NCBI GenBank assembly: GCA_002299795.1
Contig: DBNP01000031.1
Location: 5,262-10,804 of the forward strand
Reading direction: 5' to 3'
Length of the DNA: 5,543 bases
Source of the DNA: Candidatus Saccharibacteria bacterium UBA669
GTDB taxonomy: Bacteria; Patescibacteriota; Saccharimonadia; Saccharimonadales; Saccharimonadaceae
Made by a program: the position numbers and the translations under genes. Below, piece after piece: positions 1 to 5,530 of the stretch (its first letter is position 1; the number at the start of each line of letters is the position of its first letter). The notes beneath the pieces are model-generated. The model was given only the letters and a program-made list of their open reading frames with translations, was not told the origin of the DNA and made no database searches.

Positions 1-3000
1 CAGTGGAAGCTTGGTATTGATGCCGATGGCAATGTTGCCTACGAGCGGCTACGAGTAACTACGAACTCAGTGATTCTCGAAGATTCAACCGGCAGTACAC
101 ATGAGTACGGCTACAAAAACGGCGGCTACACGCCCCCGGTCAACGAAGACGGCACGCTGAGCAAAAACGCCGACAACACGTATACCTTTGCCGACACTGA
201 CGGTCGTACCTATGTGTTCAATGCCGACGGTACACTGCAATCGGTATCGTCACCAACTGACGATCGTCAGCCTGCTGCGCTCAAATACACTTACGGCGGA
301 TCGCCATCACGACTGCTCAAAATCGAAGACGGTACCGCCAGCGCACGCTATGGGACGGTCATATACAAAGGCGTCAACGAAACCAACAATATATGCGACA
401 AAAACGGCACAAATAACCCTTCTGCACTCTTCGGACTTATCAGCAGCTTTGCCGATGCACCTAGTGGTAAACTATGCGCCTTCACTACCAGTGATGGTGA
501 CACGACAAACTTCTATTACGACAGCAACGGTAACTTAGCGCGCATTGTACAGCCAGGCGGGCAGGTGACCGACTATGCCTACGACCAGTACGGGCGCATT
601 ACCGACGTACGCGATAGTGTCGCGGCCGATGCAATCGCGGCCGGTATCCGTGCTGCCAATAATAGTGTATTGGCTACACTAACCTACGACACTCTTGGCC
701 GTATTAGTTCGGTCAAAGCACCAGCTGCTACGGCAGCTGCACAGCGGCTCGAGCATACACTTGGCTATAAATTATCAAGCCAGCTACCTGTGAGTCGTTT
801 CTACAACCTCACTACCGGTGATCACCGCGCTAGTATAGCGTCCAACCTACCTGGCTACATACTCGAATTCACCCATGGCTACATATTCAAAGATAGCGGT
901 ACCAACCTGACTCCACTGTATAGTTGCCTTGTTGGCACAAGCAATGAAATGGTGTCGCTCGACAGCAACTGTGAGGGAACGGGCATTTTGGGCAGGCTCG
1001 GCTACGCCTACGATCGTACCAAGCCGCAACCAGCAGGGACTGTACCGCTATATCGGTGCCGTGTCGGTGGTGAACACTTTACCTCTACTCAGAGCAACTG
1101 TGATGGCTATATATTCGAGTTCTTGCTAGGCTACCTGAGTATAGGATTTGACTACCAGGGTATTGCCGAACTACACATTGCCGGTGCCAGCGAACCGAGC
1201 GGCTATAGCAAGCGTATTCAGTACGACACCCTGCTACGCACCACTACCGAAACCGACCTAACCGGCAAGTCTGTCAAAACCGAGTGGGATAGTGTGAAAG
1301 ACCTGCAGCTCAGTAAAACAGATGCAATAGGGATGAAAAGCACTACGATTTACGATGTGCTCGACCGCGCAACTGATAGCTATGGCCCTGCACCCAGCGC
1401 GTGGTTTGGAGCCGACAGAAAGCCTGTTGCCGCGCAGGTAAACAATGTGCCTCATACCAGCACGGGCTATGACGAGTCAGATGGTATGAAGGGCCCGGCG
1501 GTGTCGTGGTACGACGTAAAAGGCAAAACCCTGACCGGTGCGCCGCGTTACAATACGACGGGCTTCAGTAGCGACCTTTCACGGCTTTGGTACGACACCA
1601 ACAATCACACTCAGCCGATCACACCGAGTGCGAATATGGATGGTGTAGGCTTCCGCGCCACCGCTAAGCTCATGACACCACCAGCTACCGGTCAGTACAA
1701 GCTATCAGTTTGTTACACCGATGCAATACGCGTGTATGTCGACAGCCAGCTGCAGTTTAGCCAGTGGGACAATCGCAGTACCACCGTGGTATGCGGATAC
1801 TCAGGCTTATTCACCCTCACTGCGGGGACAGCGCCAAGCCTCATGATCGAAGCGGCCAAATATGGCTCTCGACTGGCATTTTCGATCAATCTGTATCGTG
1901 CAGATAACACCCTTGTCAGCACAGCGAGTGGCGTGAACGATCGCTGGTCGCCCCTCGGCATTACCGCCGGCTACAACCTTACCACTAGCACCACTGCCTA
2001 CGACAGCCAGCTCGGCAATGTCACCAGTACCACCCAATATGCCAACCCTGCCTATGGAACAGTCGGCAGCACTACGCTCGACCCAACTGGGCTAAACTAT
2101 GTGTCTCAGGCTACGTACGAAGCCCCAGGGGCGGGCTATCTGCGCCAGACGAGCAAAACACTGCCCGGTGGTGCCACGACCACCTATCAGCACTATGGTG
2201 GCACCGAAACAGCCGACAACCCCTGCACTCCCGAAACCGACCCAGCACCACAGGCAGGTATGCCCAAAGGCAAAGTAGACCCCACCGGCCGCACTACCAC
2301 TACTGTGTACAACCATTCGGGCGACGTGGTAGCCACGCGCTACAATAGCGACCCGTGGACGTGTACCAGCTACGACGCCCGCGGCCGCGTGACCCAAACG
2401 GTAGTGCCGTACATGAACGGCAAAAACGGCCGTACTATAGCTAACAACTATGCCGTCGGTGGCAATCCGCTTGTCACTAGCACCACCGACGACAGCGGTA
2501 CTATAACAGTCGAAAACGACTTGCTCGGCCGCACCGTCAAATACACTGATGCAAAAAACAACGTCACCACGAACACGTACGACGATTTCGGTAAACTCAC
2601 AAGCCGTACTAGCCCCATTGGCACCGAAACGTACGAATACGACCAATACGATAGGCTAGTAAAGCAAAGACTCGATACCGTGACCATGGCGACGGTCGCC
2701 TATGACGAATTTAGTCGCATTCAGTCTGTGCAGTACCCAGCGGGGATGAGTCTACAGCCAGCTGTCCGCGATGCATTGGGCCGCGTAAGCAAGGTAACGT
2801 ACAGTGTCGGTGGTCAAAATATTACCGACGAGATCACACGATCAGTTTCCGGCCTTGTATTGTCTGGTATTGAAAATGGGGTTGCGAAAAGCTACACCTA
2901 TGACAAGGCTGATCGCCTAACCGCAGCAACTATTGGTGGTTACACGTTCGGCTATGGCTACGGCACACCCGATGCATCATGTAGCAGCTTGCCGGGCAAC

Positions 3001-4320
3001 AATGCCAATGCCGCCAAAGATAGCAACCGCACCTCGTATACGCTCAATGGTGTAGCGACAACCTACTGCTACAACACAGCCGATCAGCTGATCGCTAGTT
3101 CCGACGCACGCTTCACTGCGCCAGTTTACGATTCCCACGGCAACACCACAAGCCTTGGTGACGCAACGCACAAAACCGAGTTTGGCTATGATGCTGTCGA
3201 TCGTAATATGCAGATTAAAGAAATCACATCTGCGGGTACGCGCCAGACCGACTACCAGCGTGATGTCAACGACCGCATCTACCACCGCACTTACACCGTC
3301 AATGGTACTGTGCAAGACGATTCCTACTATGGCTTCACCGGCCGTGGCGATACCCCCGACTTCCTCACCAATACTTCCGGTACCATCACCCAAAAATACC
3401 TCAGCCTTGCCGGTGGTATACGTGTTACCATCAAACCACAAAGCACCAGTGCTGGTGCTACCACCTACAGCCTCAGTAACCTGCATGGTGACACCATGGC
3501 AACGGTCAATGCCGATGGTACCCCAACTATTGTGGCACCGACGGGCCCCTTTGGTGAGCAACTAGCGAACCATACCACACCCACCAACGCTGCACCCGGC
3601 ACCAGCCACGACTACCTTGGCACTCACGCTAAAGCTACCGAAACAGACTATCTGACTCGCCCTATCCAAATGGGAGCCAGAGTCTATATACCAGAACTAG
3701 GTAGATTTATGCAGATGGATCCGGTGGAGGGAGGAACGCTGAATGATTATGTGTACGCCCAGGATCCGGTGAATCAGAGGGATTTGAGTGGGCAGGTTAT
3801 CCAAGTGCTTATCATCGGGTTTATAGTTGTTGCGGCTATCGTTGCAATTGTTTCTATCGCGGCCATGCTGCAGCCTGTAACGAAGAACTCGAGCACGGCA
3901 CTCAAAATTGGCAATGCAGCAGTGCAGACTATGCAGATACTGGCCCCTATGGGCGCAACATCAAGAGGCAACACAAAATCGACCAGTACAACAAAGGCGA
4001 CGCAGACAACGACCCAGAAACAAGTCGTGACAGCTACAACAAAGGCTGTTGAAAAGGTAGCCTCATCTACCCCAGTTCATGGCAACTCGCTTCTCAGCCA
4101 GCGTCAAACGTGGGGGTATAAGCTATACTCTAATGATGGCGTATTCTTGAAGAACGGGATTACCTCACAGACCATACCGGAAAAAAGGTATTCAAGTGCG
4201 TTTATGCAGGACAAAAAAATGCAAAATCCAATACTCTTCGAGAATCGCTACGAAGCTTACTCATGGGAGTATGAGCAAAACCTGATAATGCCCGGACCAT
4301 TGAATAAGAATATGCATTAA
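1..4320 (+). CDS. Rhs/YD-repeat polymorphic toxin, 5'-truncated, with C-terminal URI-fold nuclease tip
   Basis: The reading frame is open from base 1 with no stop upstream, so the 1,439 residues seen are only the C-terminal part of a larger protein. The GTG at 70 has no Shine-Dalgarno and is not the start. Residues below count from the first codon. YD-type repeats (YYDSNGN, AYDQYGR, TYDTLGR) run to about 245, a DUF5648-like triple repeat spans about 246-381, a PA14-like module about 497-637, and more YD repeats (SYDARGR, TYDDFGK, EYDQYDR, TYDKADR) about 665-1205. The Rhs core is at about 1220-1265, a hydrophobic segment at 1266-1290, a low-complexity linker to about 1368, and the toxin tip at 1371-1439. 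Rhs repeats of known toxins (TcC, T6SS Rhs) form a hollow shell that holds the tip, which the core cuts free by autoproteolysis; I infer the same here. The export route cannot be seen because the N-terminus is missing. Arg, Gly and Asn codon choice changes near the core. The family call is near certain; the toxin class is likely. Confidence 0.95.
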   Translation, partial: QWKLGIDADGNVAYERLRVTTNSVILEDSTGSTHEYGYKNGGYTPPVNEDGTLSKNADNTYTFADTDGRTYVFNADGTLQSVSSPTDDRQPAALKYTYGGSPSRLLKIEDGTASARYGTVIYKGVNETNNICDKNGTNNPSALFGLISSFADAPSGKLCAFTTSDGDTTNFYYDSNGNLARIVQPGGQVTDYAYDQYGRITDVRDSVAADAIAAGIRAANNSVLATLTYDTLGRISSVKAPAATAAAQRLEHTLGYKLSSQLPVSRFYNLTTGDHRASIASNLPGYILEFTHGYIFKDSGTNLTPLYSCLVGTSNEMVSLDSNCEGTGILGRLGYAYDRTKPQPAGTVPLYRCRVGGEHFTSTQSNCDGYIFEFLLGYLSIGFDYQGIAELHIAGASEPSGYSKRIQYDTLLRTTTETDLTGKSVKTEWDSVKDLQLSKTDAIGMKSTTIYDVLDRATDSYGPAPSAWFGADRKPVAAQVNNVPHTSTGYDESDGMKGPAVSWYDVKGKTLTGAPRYNTTGFSSDLSRLWYDTNNHTQPITPSANMDGVGFRATAKLMTPPATGQYKLSVCYTDAIRVYVDSQLQFSQWDNRSTTVVCGYSGLFTLTAGTAPSLMIEAAKYGSRLAFSINLYRADNTLVSTASGVNDRWSPLGITAGYNLTTSTTAYDSQLGNVTSTTQYANPAYGTVGSTTLDPTGLNYVSQATYEAPGAGYLRQTSKTLPGGATTTYQHYGGTETADNPCTPETDPAPQAGMPKGKVDPTGRTTTTVYNHSGDVVATRYNSDPWTCTSYDARGRVTQTVVPYMNGKNGRTIANNYAVGGNPLVTSTTDDSGTITVENDLLGRTVKYTDAKNNVTTNTYDDFGKLTSRTSPIGTETYEYDQYDRLVKQRLDTVTMATVAYDEFSRIQSVQYPAGMSLQPAVRDALGRVSKVTYSVGGQNITDEITRSVSGLVLSGIENGVAKSYTYDKADRLTAATIGGYTFGYGYGTPDASCSSLPGNNANAAKDSNRTSYTLNGVATTYCYNTADQLIASSDARFTAPVYDSHGNTTSLGDATHKTEFGYDAVDRNMQIKEITSAGTRQTDYQRDVNDRIYHRTYTVNGTVQDDSYYGFTGRGDTPDFLTNTSGTITQKYLSLAGGIRVTIKPQSTSAGATTYSLSNLHGDTMATVNADGTPTIVAPTGPFGEQLANHTTPTNAAPGTSHDYLGTHAKATETDYLTRPIQMGARVYIPELGRFMQMDPVEGGTLNDYVYAQDPVNQRDLSGQVIQVLIIGFIVVAAIVAIVSIAAMLQPVTKNSSTALKIGNAAVQTMQILAPMGATSRGNTKSTSTTKATQTTTQKQVVTATTKAVEKVASSTPVHGNSLLSQRQTWGYKLYSNDGVFLKNGITSQTIPEKRYSSAFMQDKKMQNPILFENRYEAYSWEYEQNLIMPGPLNKNMH
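736..1143 (+). other. DUF5648-like triple repeat inserted in the Rhs protein
   Basis: Residues about 246-381 are not YD repeats. They form three related units of about 35 residues, each ending in a Gly-Tyr motif. Unit 1 has SRFYNLTTGDHRASIAS then HGYIF. Unit 2 has TPLYSCLVGTSNEMVSLDSN then LGYAY. Unit 3 has VPLYRCRVGGEHFTSTQSNC then LGYLS. The pattern PLYRC...HF.S...NC.G...GY matches, from memory, the DUF5648-type repeats of many secreted proteins. Units 2 and 3 each have two cysteines (309/324 and 353/367) 14-15 apart, which suggests a disulfide in each unit and so an extracytoplasmic location. A carbohydrate-binding or adhesive role is my inference; unit 1 lacks the cysteines. Confidence 0.75.
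1489..1911 (+). other. PA14-like domain inserted between YD-repeat blocks
   Basis: Residues about 497-637 read as a PA14-type beta-sandwich. An opening SWYDVKGKTLTGAPR resembles the start of PA14 domains. It is followed by DGVGFRATAKLMTPPATGQY, then a short strand and IRVYVDSQLQFSQWD, which match the PA14 pattern of a wall strand, Pro-Pro-x-Thr-Gly-x-Tyr, then Arg-x-x-Val-Asp and a Trp. In known proteins PA14 modules often bind glycans or mediate adhesion. The usual Asp-Asp-Gly calcium motif before Arg-Val is here Thr-Asp-Ala-Ile, so calcium-dependent sugar binding is uncertain. Confidence 0.75.
3658..3795 (+). other. Rhs-associated core and predicted autoproteolysis site
   Basis: Residues about 1220-1265 hold the signature ARVYIPELGRFMQMDP, then GG, YVYAQDPVNQRDLSG. 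In characterised Rhs and TcC proteins two core aspartates about 20 residues apart cut the chain just after the second D-P-x-G motif. The equivalent residues here are Asp1240 (in MDPVEGG) and Asp1261 (in DLSGQ), 21 apart. The second motif has Leu in place of Pro. Cleavage after DLSG would free a tip of about 174 residues. That cleavage is inferred from the family. Confidence 0.85.
3796..3870 (+). other. 25-residue hydrophobic segment directly after the Rhs core
   Basis: Residues 1266-1290 (VIQVLIIGFIVVAAIVAIV then SIAAML) contain no charged residue and are long enough to cross a membrane. They begin exactly where the autoproteolysis motif ends, so they would be the N-terminus of the released tip. 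A linker rich in Thr, Ser, Lys and Gln follows (nt 3871-4104). It could help the tip cross the target membrane or anchor it; neither is shown by the sequence. Confidence 0.8.
4111..4317 (+). other. URI-fold (GIY-YIG-like) nuclease toxin tip
   Basis: The last 69 residues (1371-1439) follow the pattern of the URI-type toxin tips found in polymorphic toxins. A first strand WGYKLYSNDG stands in for GIY, KNGIT (1384-1388) for YIG, and PEKRYS supplies the catalytic Arg1396. A glutamate in SWEYEQN (Glu1423 or Glu1425) would bind the metal, and the chain closes with PGPLN (Asn1435), matching the GPLN ending I recall from Tox-URI domains. This order of Tyr, Gly, Arg, Glu, Asn is the GIY-YIG active-site set, so cleavage of DNA is expected. 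The domain is short, as is usual for toxin tips. I have not been able to test it against a profile. Confidence 0.8.
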
Positions 4321-4324
4321 CAAA

Positions 4325-4329
4325 AGGAG
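4325..4329 (+). promoter_or_regulatory. Ribosome binding site of the putative immunity gene
   Basis: AGGAG lies 4 nt before the ATG at 4334, inside the 13-nt gap after the Rhs stop codon. It fixes the start of the downstream gene and supports translation from the same transcript as the toxin. Confidence 0.85.
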
Positions 4330-4333
4330 AATT

Positions 4334-4813
4334 ATGGGAAGAATTGGTACAAAATTGGGTAAGGCCACGTGTGTAGTTGGTGTGTATATGAGGTCGGGCC
4401 TGCCACAAAGGAAAGATTCGGGTCTCATGACAGCTCAGCGCCGAAATGAAAACGTGCACTATTTTCTCTGGGGACCAGATGGGCAAGGTGGCCTCTCTCA
4501 GCGCTTAAAAGATGGACTAAACAAATCTTATGGCAAGGACATCTCCATCATACTTCTCCAGTTTAATGTTAATCCACAACCTGGCTGGCCAGTCATGAAA
4601 GATGTTGATAATTACCGACCAAGCGAAAAATCTATCGGTGCGTGGATTACTATCGACGACGAATACTTTTCGCTACCAGATGATGCTGCCAAAGAGCGAT
4701 TTGTCCGCGATAGAATACTCGATAGGCTAGAGACAATAAGCAAGCGCTTTAAAGCACGTAAGCTAGATGCAGACATCGACCGTCTGATCGATGATGTCAA
4801 GAAGATATTTTAG
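4334..4813 (+). CDS. Putative immunity protein for the Rhs URI-nuclease toxin
   Basis: The gene encodes 159 residues, begins 13 nt after the toxin stop with a clear AGGAG, and ends in TAG. I do not recognise the family. The N-terminal half is mixed (VHYFLWGPDGQGG, then SIILLQFNVNPQPGWP). After GAWITIDDEYFSLPDD the C-terminal 55 residues are highly charged and look helical (RFVRDRILDRLETISKRFKA, then DADIDRLIDDVKKIF). There is no signal peptide, no membrane segment and a single Cys13, so it should be cytoplasmic. The immunity role is inferred from position alone: in Rhs systems the gene immediately after the toxin tip is almost always its antidote. By my count K+R (28) exceeds D+E (22), whereas many nuclease immunity proteins are acidic. 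Its DNA is AT-rich like the toxin tip (about 40% GC in the stretch 4501-4560 that I counted), which suggests both arrived together. Confidence 0.8.
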   Translation: MGRIGTKLGKATCVVGVYMRSGLPQRKDSGLMTAQRRNENVHYFLWGPDGQGGLSQRLKDGLNKSYGKDISIILLQFNVNPQPGWPVMKDVDNYRPSEKSIGAWITIDDEYFSLPDDAAKERFVRDRILDRLETISKRFKARKLDADIDRLIDDVKKIF

Positions 4814-4816
4814 GCT

Positions 4817-4864
4817 GTAGGGGCCAGGGCTAAAAGGGCTAAAAGGGGCTAAAAGGCCTGGCCC
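4817..4864 (+). repeat. REP-like element: GTAG plus GC-rich hairpin
   Basis: GTAG (4817-4820) directly precedes GGGCCAGG (4821-4828), which pairs perfectly with CCTGGCCC (4857-4864), an 8-bp stem around a 28-nt loop. A second register is possible: CCAGGGC (4824-4830) with GCCCTGG (4861-4867). A GTAG tetranucleotide 5' of an imperfect palindrome is the known layout of REP sequences recognised by RAYT transposases in Enterobacteria, and a RAYT gene follows at once. There is no U-tract, so it is not a standard intrinsic terminator, though it may still slow transcription from the toxin operon. It begins 3 nt after the immunity stop codon. Confidence 0.75.
4827..4854 (+). repeat. Three tandem GGGCTAAAA repeats in the hairpin loop
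   Basis: GGGCTAAAA occurs at 4827-4835, 4836-4844 and, after one extra G, 4846-4854. Together they fill the loop of the REP-like hairpin and overlap the last bases of its left arm. The copies are identical. They could be a transposase recognition repeat or slippage expansion; the sequence alone does not say which. Confidence 0.9.
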
Positions 4865-4871
4865 TGGAATT
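4859..4871 (+). repeat. Left inverted repeat of the RAYT element
   Basis: TGGCCCTGGAATT is the exact reverse complement of AATTCCAGGGCCA at 5531-5543 (13/13). Beyond it the two ends share further symmetry. At the same 11-nt offset inward both carry TATATAA (4883-4889 on the + strand, mirrored on the - strand within 5512-5521), giving 24 matches over 32 positions. Confidence 0.9.
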
Positions 4872-4884
4872 ACCCAAAATAGTA

Positions 4885-4890
4885 TATAAT
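4885..4890 (+). promoter_or_regulatory. -10 box of the RAYT gene, probably leaderless
   Basis: A perfect TATAAT ends 7 nt before the ATG at 4898, so transcription would begin at or within a base or so of the start codon. No Shine-Dalgarno is present upstream of that ATG, which agrees with a leaderless mRNA. No good TTGACA box is visible; the -35 position falls in the GC-rich inverted repeat. Confidence 0.6.
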
Positions 4891-4897
4891 ATTACAT

Positions 4898-5512
4898 ATG
4901 CCAGGCCGTAACACTCGTAAAGTTTTTGTAGAGAACCATTTTTATCATTTATACAACCGTGGTTGGAATCGTAGCGAACTATTCCTCGATGATGCAGATT
5001 ACCGCTACTTCGAAAAGCTAATGGAGCGATATGTTTCGGTTGCGCCTGTCGCCGACGAGAAGGGGCGACTCTATCCACATCTACGTCCTGAGCTTGACCT
5101 TGTTGCGTATTGTTTGATGCCCAACCATTTCCATATGCTCGTGTGTATACGAACCGAATCTGCCGCAACGAAGTTTATCTCCAGCGTAATGACAGCCTAT
5201 ACGATGTACTTCAACAAAAAGTACAAGCGACGCGGCCCACTGTGCGAGAATAGGTTCAAAGCGGTTATTATCCTTCAGGACGACCAACTTATGCACATTA
5301 CGAGGTACATTCACCTCAACAAAGCGGATTACAAAACATGGCCCTGGAGCAGTTACCGCGATTATCTGAATGAAAATCCAAGGAACTGGCTCGAACCAGG
5401 TCTGATTCTAGAGCTCTTCCCGTCAAAACCTCCATACGCAGAGTTCGTTGACGATTGCGCAGGTGTTCAGCGTGAGCATGATAGTATAAAGAAGGAATTA
5501 GCGAATGCATAG
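4898..5512 (+). CDS. REP-associated tyrosine transposase (RAYT, Y1/IS200-like HUH family)
   Basis: The protein has 204 residues, a normal to slightly short length for the family, and appears intact. The N-terminal FYHLYNRGWNR matches the YHVYNRG motif of RAYTs. The HUH metal-binding motif is MPNHFHMLV with His77 and His79. It is followed by YFNKKYKRRGPLCENRFK, then RYIHLNKADY, where Tyr137 aligns with the catalytic tyrosine of E. coli TnpA-REP (DYIYINPV, Tyr115), and WPWSSYRDYL. Enzymes of this family cut and join single-stranded DNA at REP hairpins using a 5'-phosphotyrosine. The usual Asn-Pro after the catalytic helix is Asn-Lys here, a variation that lies outside the catalytic residues. 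The ATG at 4898 is chosen because the motif YHLYNRG then sits at the usual distance and a TATAAT precedes it. The gene is framed by inverted repeats and a GTAG hairpin, so it probably acts on its own ends. Confidence 0.93.
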   Translation: MPGRNTRKVFVENHFYHLYNRGWNRSELFLDDADYRYFEKLMERYVSVAPVADEKGRLYPHLRPELDLVAYCLMPNHFHMLVCIRTESAATKFISSVMTAYTMYFNKKYKRRGPLCENRFKAVIILQDDQLMHITRYIHLNKADYKTWPWSSYRDYLNENPRNWLEPGLILELFPSKPPYAEFVDDCAGVQREHDSIKKELANA

Positions 5513-5521
5513 TTATATAAC
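5512..5521. repeat. 10-bp perfect palindrome at the right end of the RAYT gene
   Basis: GTTATATAAC is identical on both strands. It begins at the last base of the transposase stop codon and forms the inner part of the right terminal repeat. It also presents a -10-like TATAAC on either strand. A real promoter role is not supported by any -35 box I can see. Confidence 0.6.
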
Positions 5522-5530
5522 AAAATATGT

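Noticed and set aside
70..72. GTG as the start codon of the Rhs gene
   Set aside because: The same frame runs without a stop to base 1, the upstream residues look like ordinary Rhs sequence, and there is no ribosome binding site before it.
2092..2646. 184-aa open frame on the minus strand
   Set aside because: It lies wholly within the Rhs gene and its product is Val/Ala/Gly-rich with no recognisable motif, as expected of an antisense shadow of Thr/Tyr/Asp-rich codons.
2977..3561. 194-aa open frame on the minus strand
   Set aside because: Same reasoning: antisense to conserved YD repeats, low-complexity Val/Gly/Ile product, no family resemblance.
4202..4486. 94-aa minus-strand frame spanning the toxin-immunity junction
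   Set aside because: It overlaps two well-supported genes including the ribosome binding site, and the product shows no domain.
4827..4854. CRISPR-like or minisatellite array
   Set aside because: The repeats are only 9 nt, contiguous and without spacers, and they sit inside a hairpin loop tied to the adjacent transposase.
4821..4867. Intrinsic terminator for the toxin-immunity operon
   Set aside because: The stem is GC-rich, but the loop is 28 nt and no U-run follows on the + strand, so it fits a REP-like transposase site better.
5316..5510. Minus-strand gene driven by the mirrored TATATAAC at the right end
   Set aside because: It is antisense to the RAYT gene and has no conserved motif. 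The promoter-like box is explained by the symmetry of the element ends.
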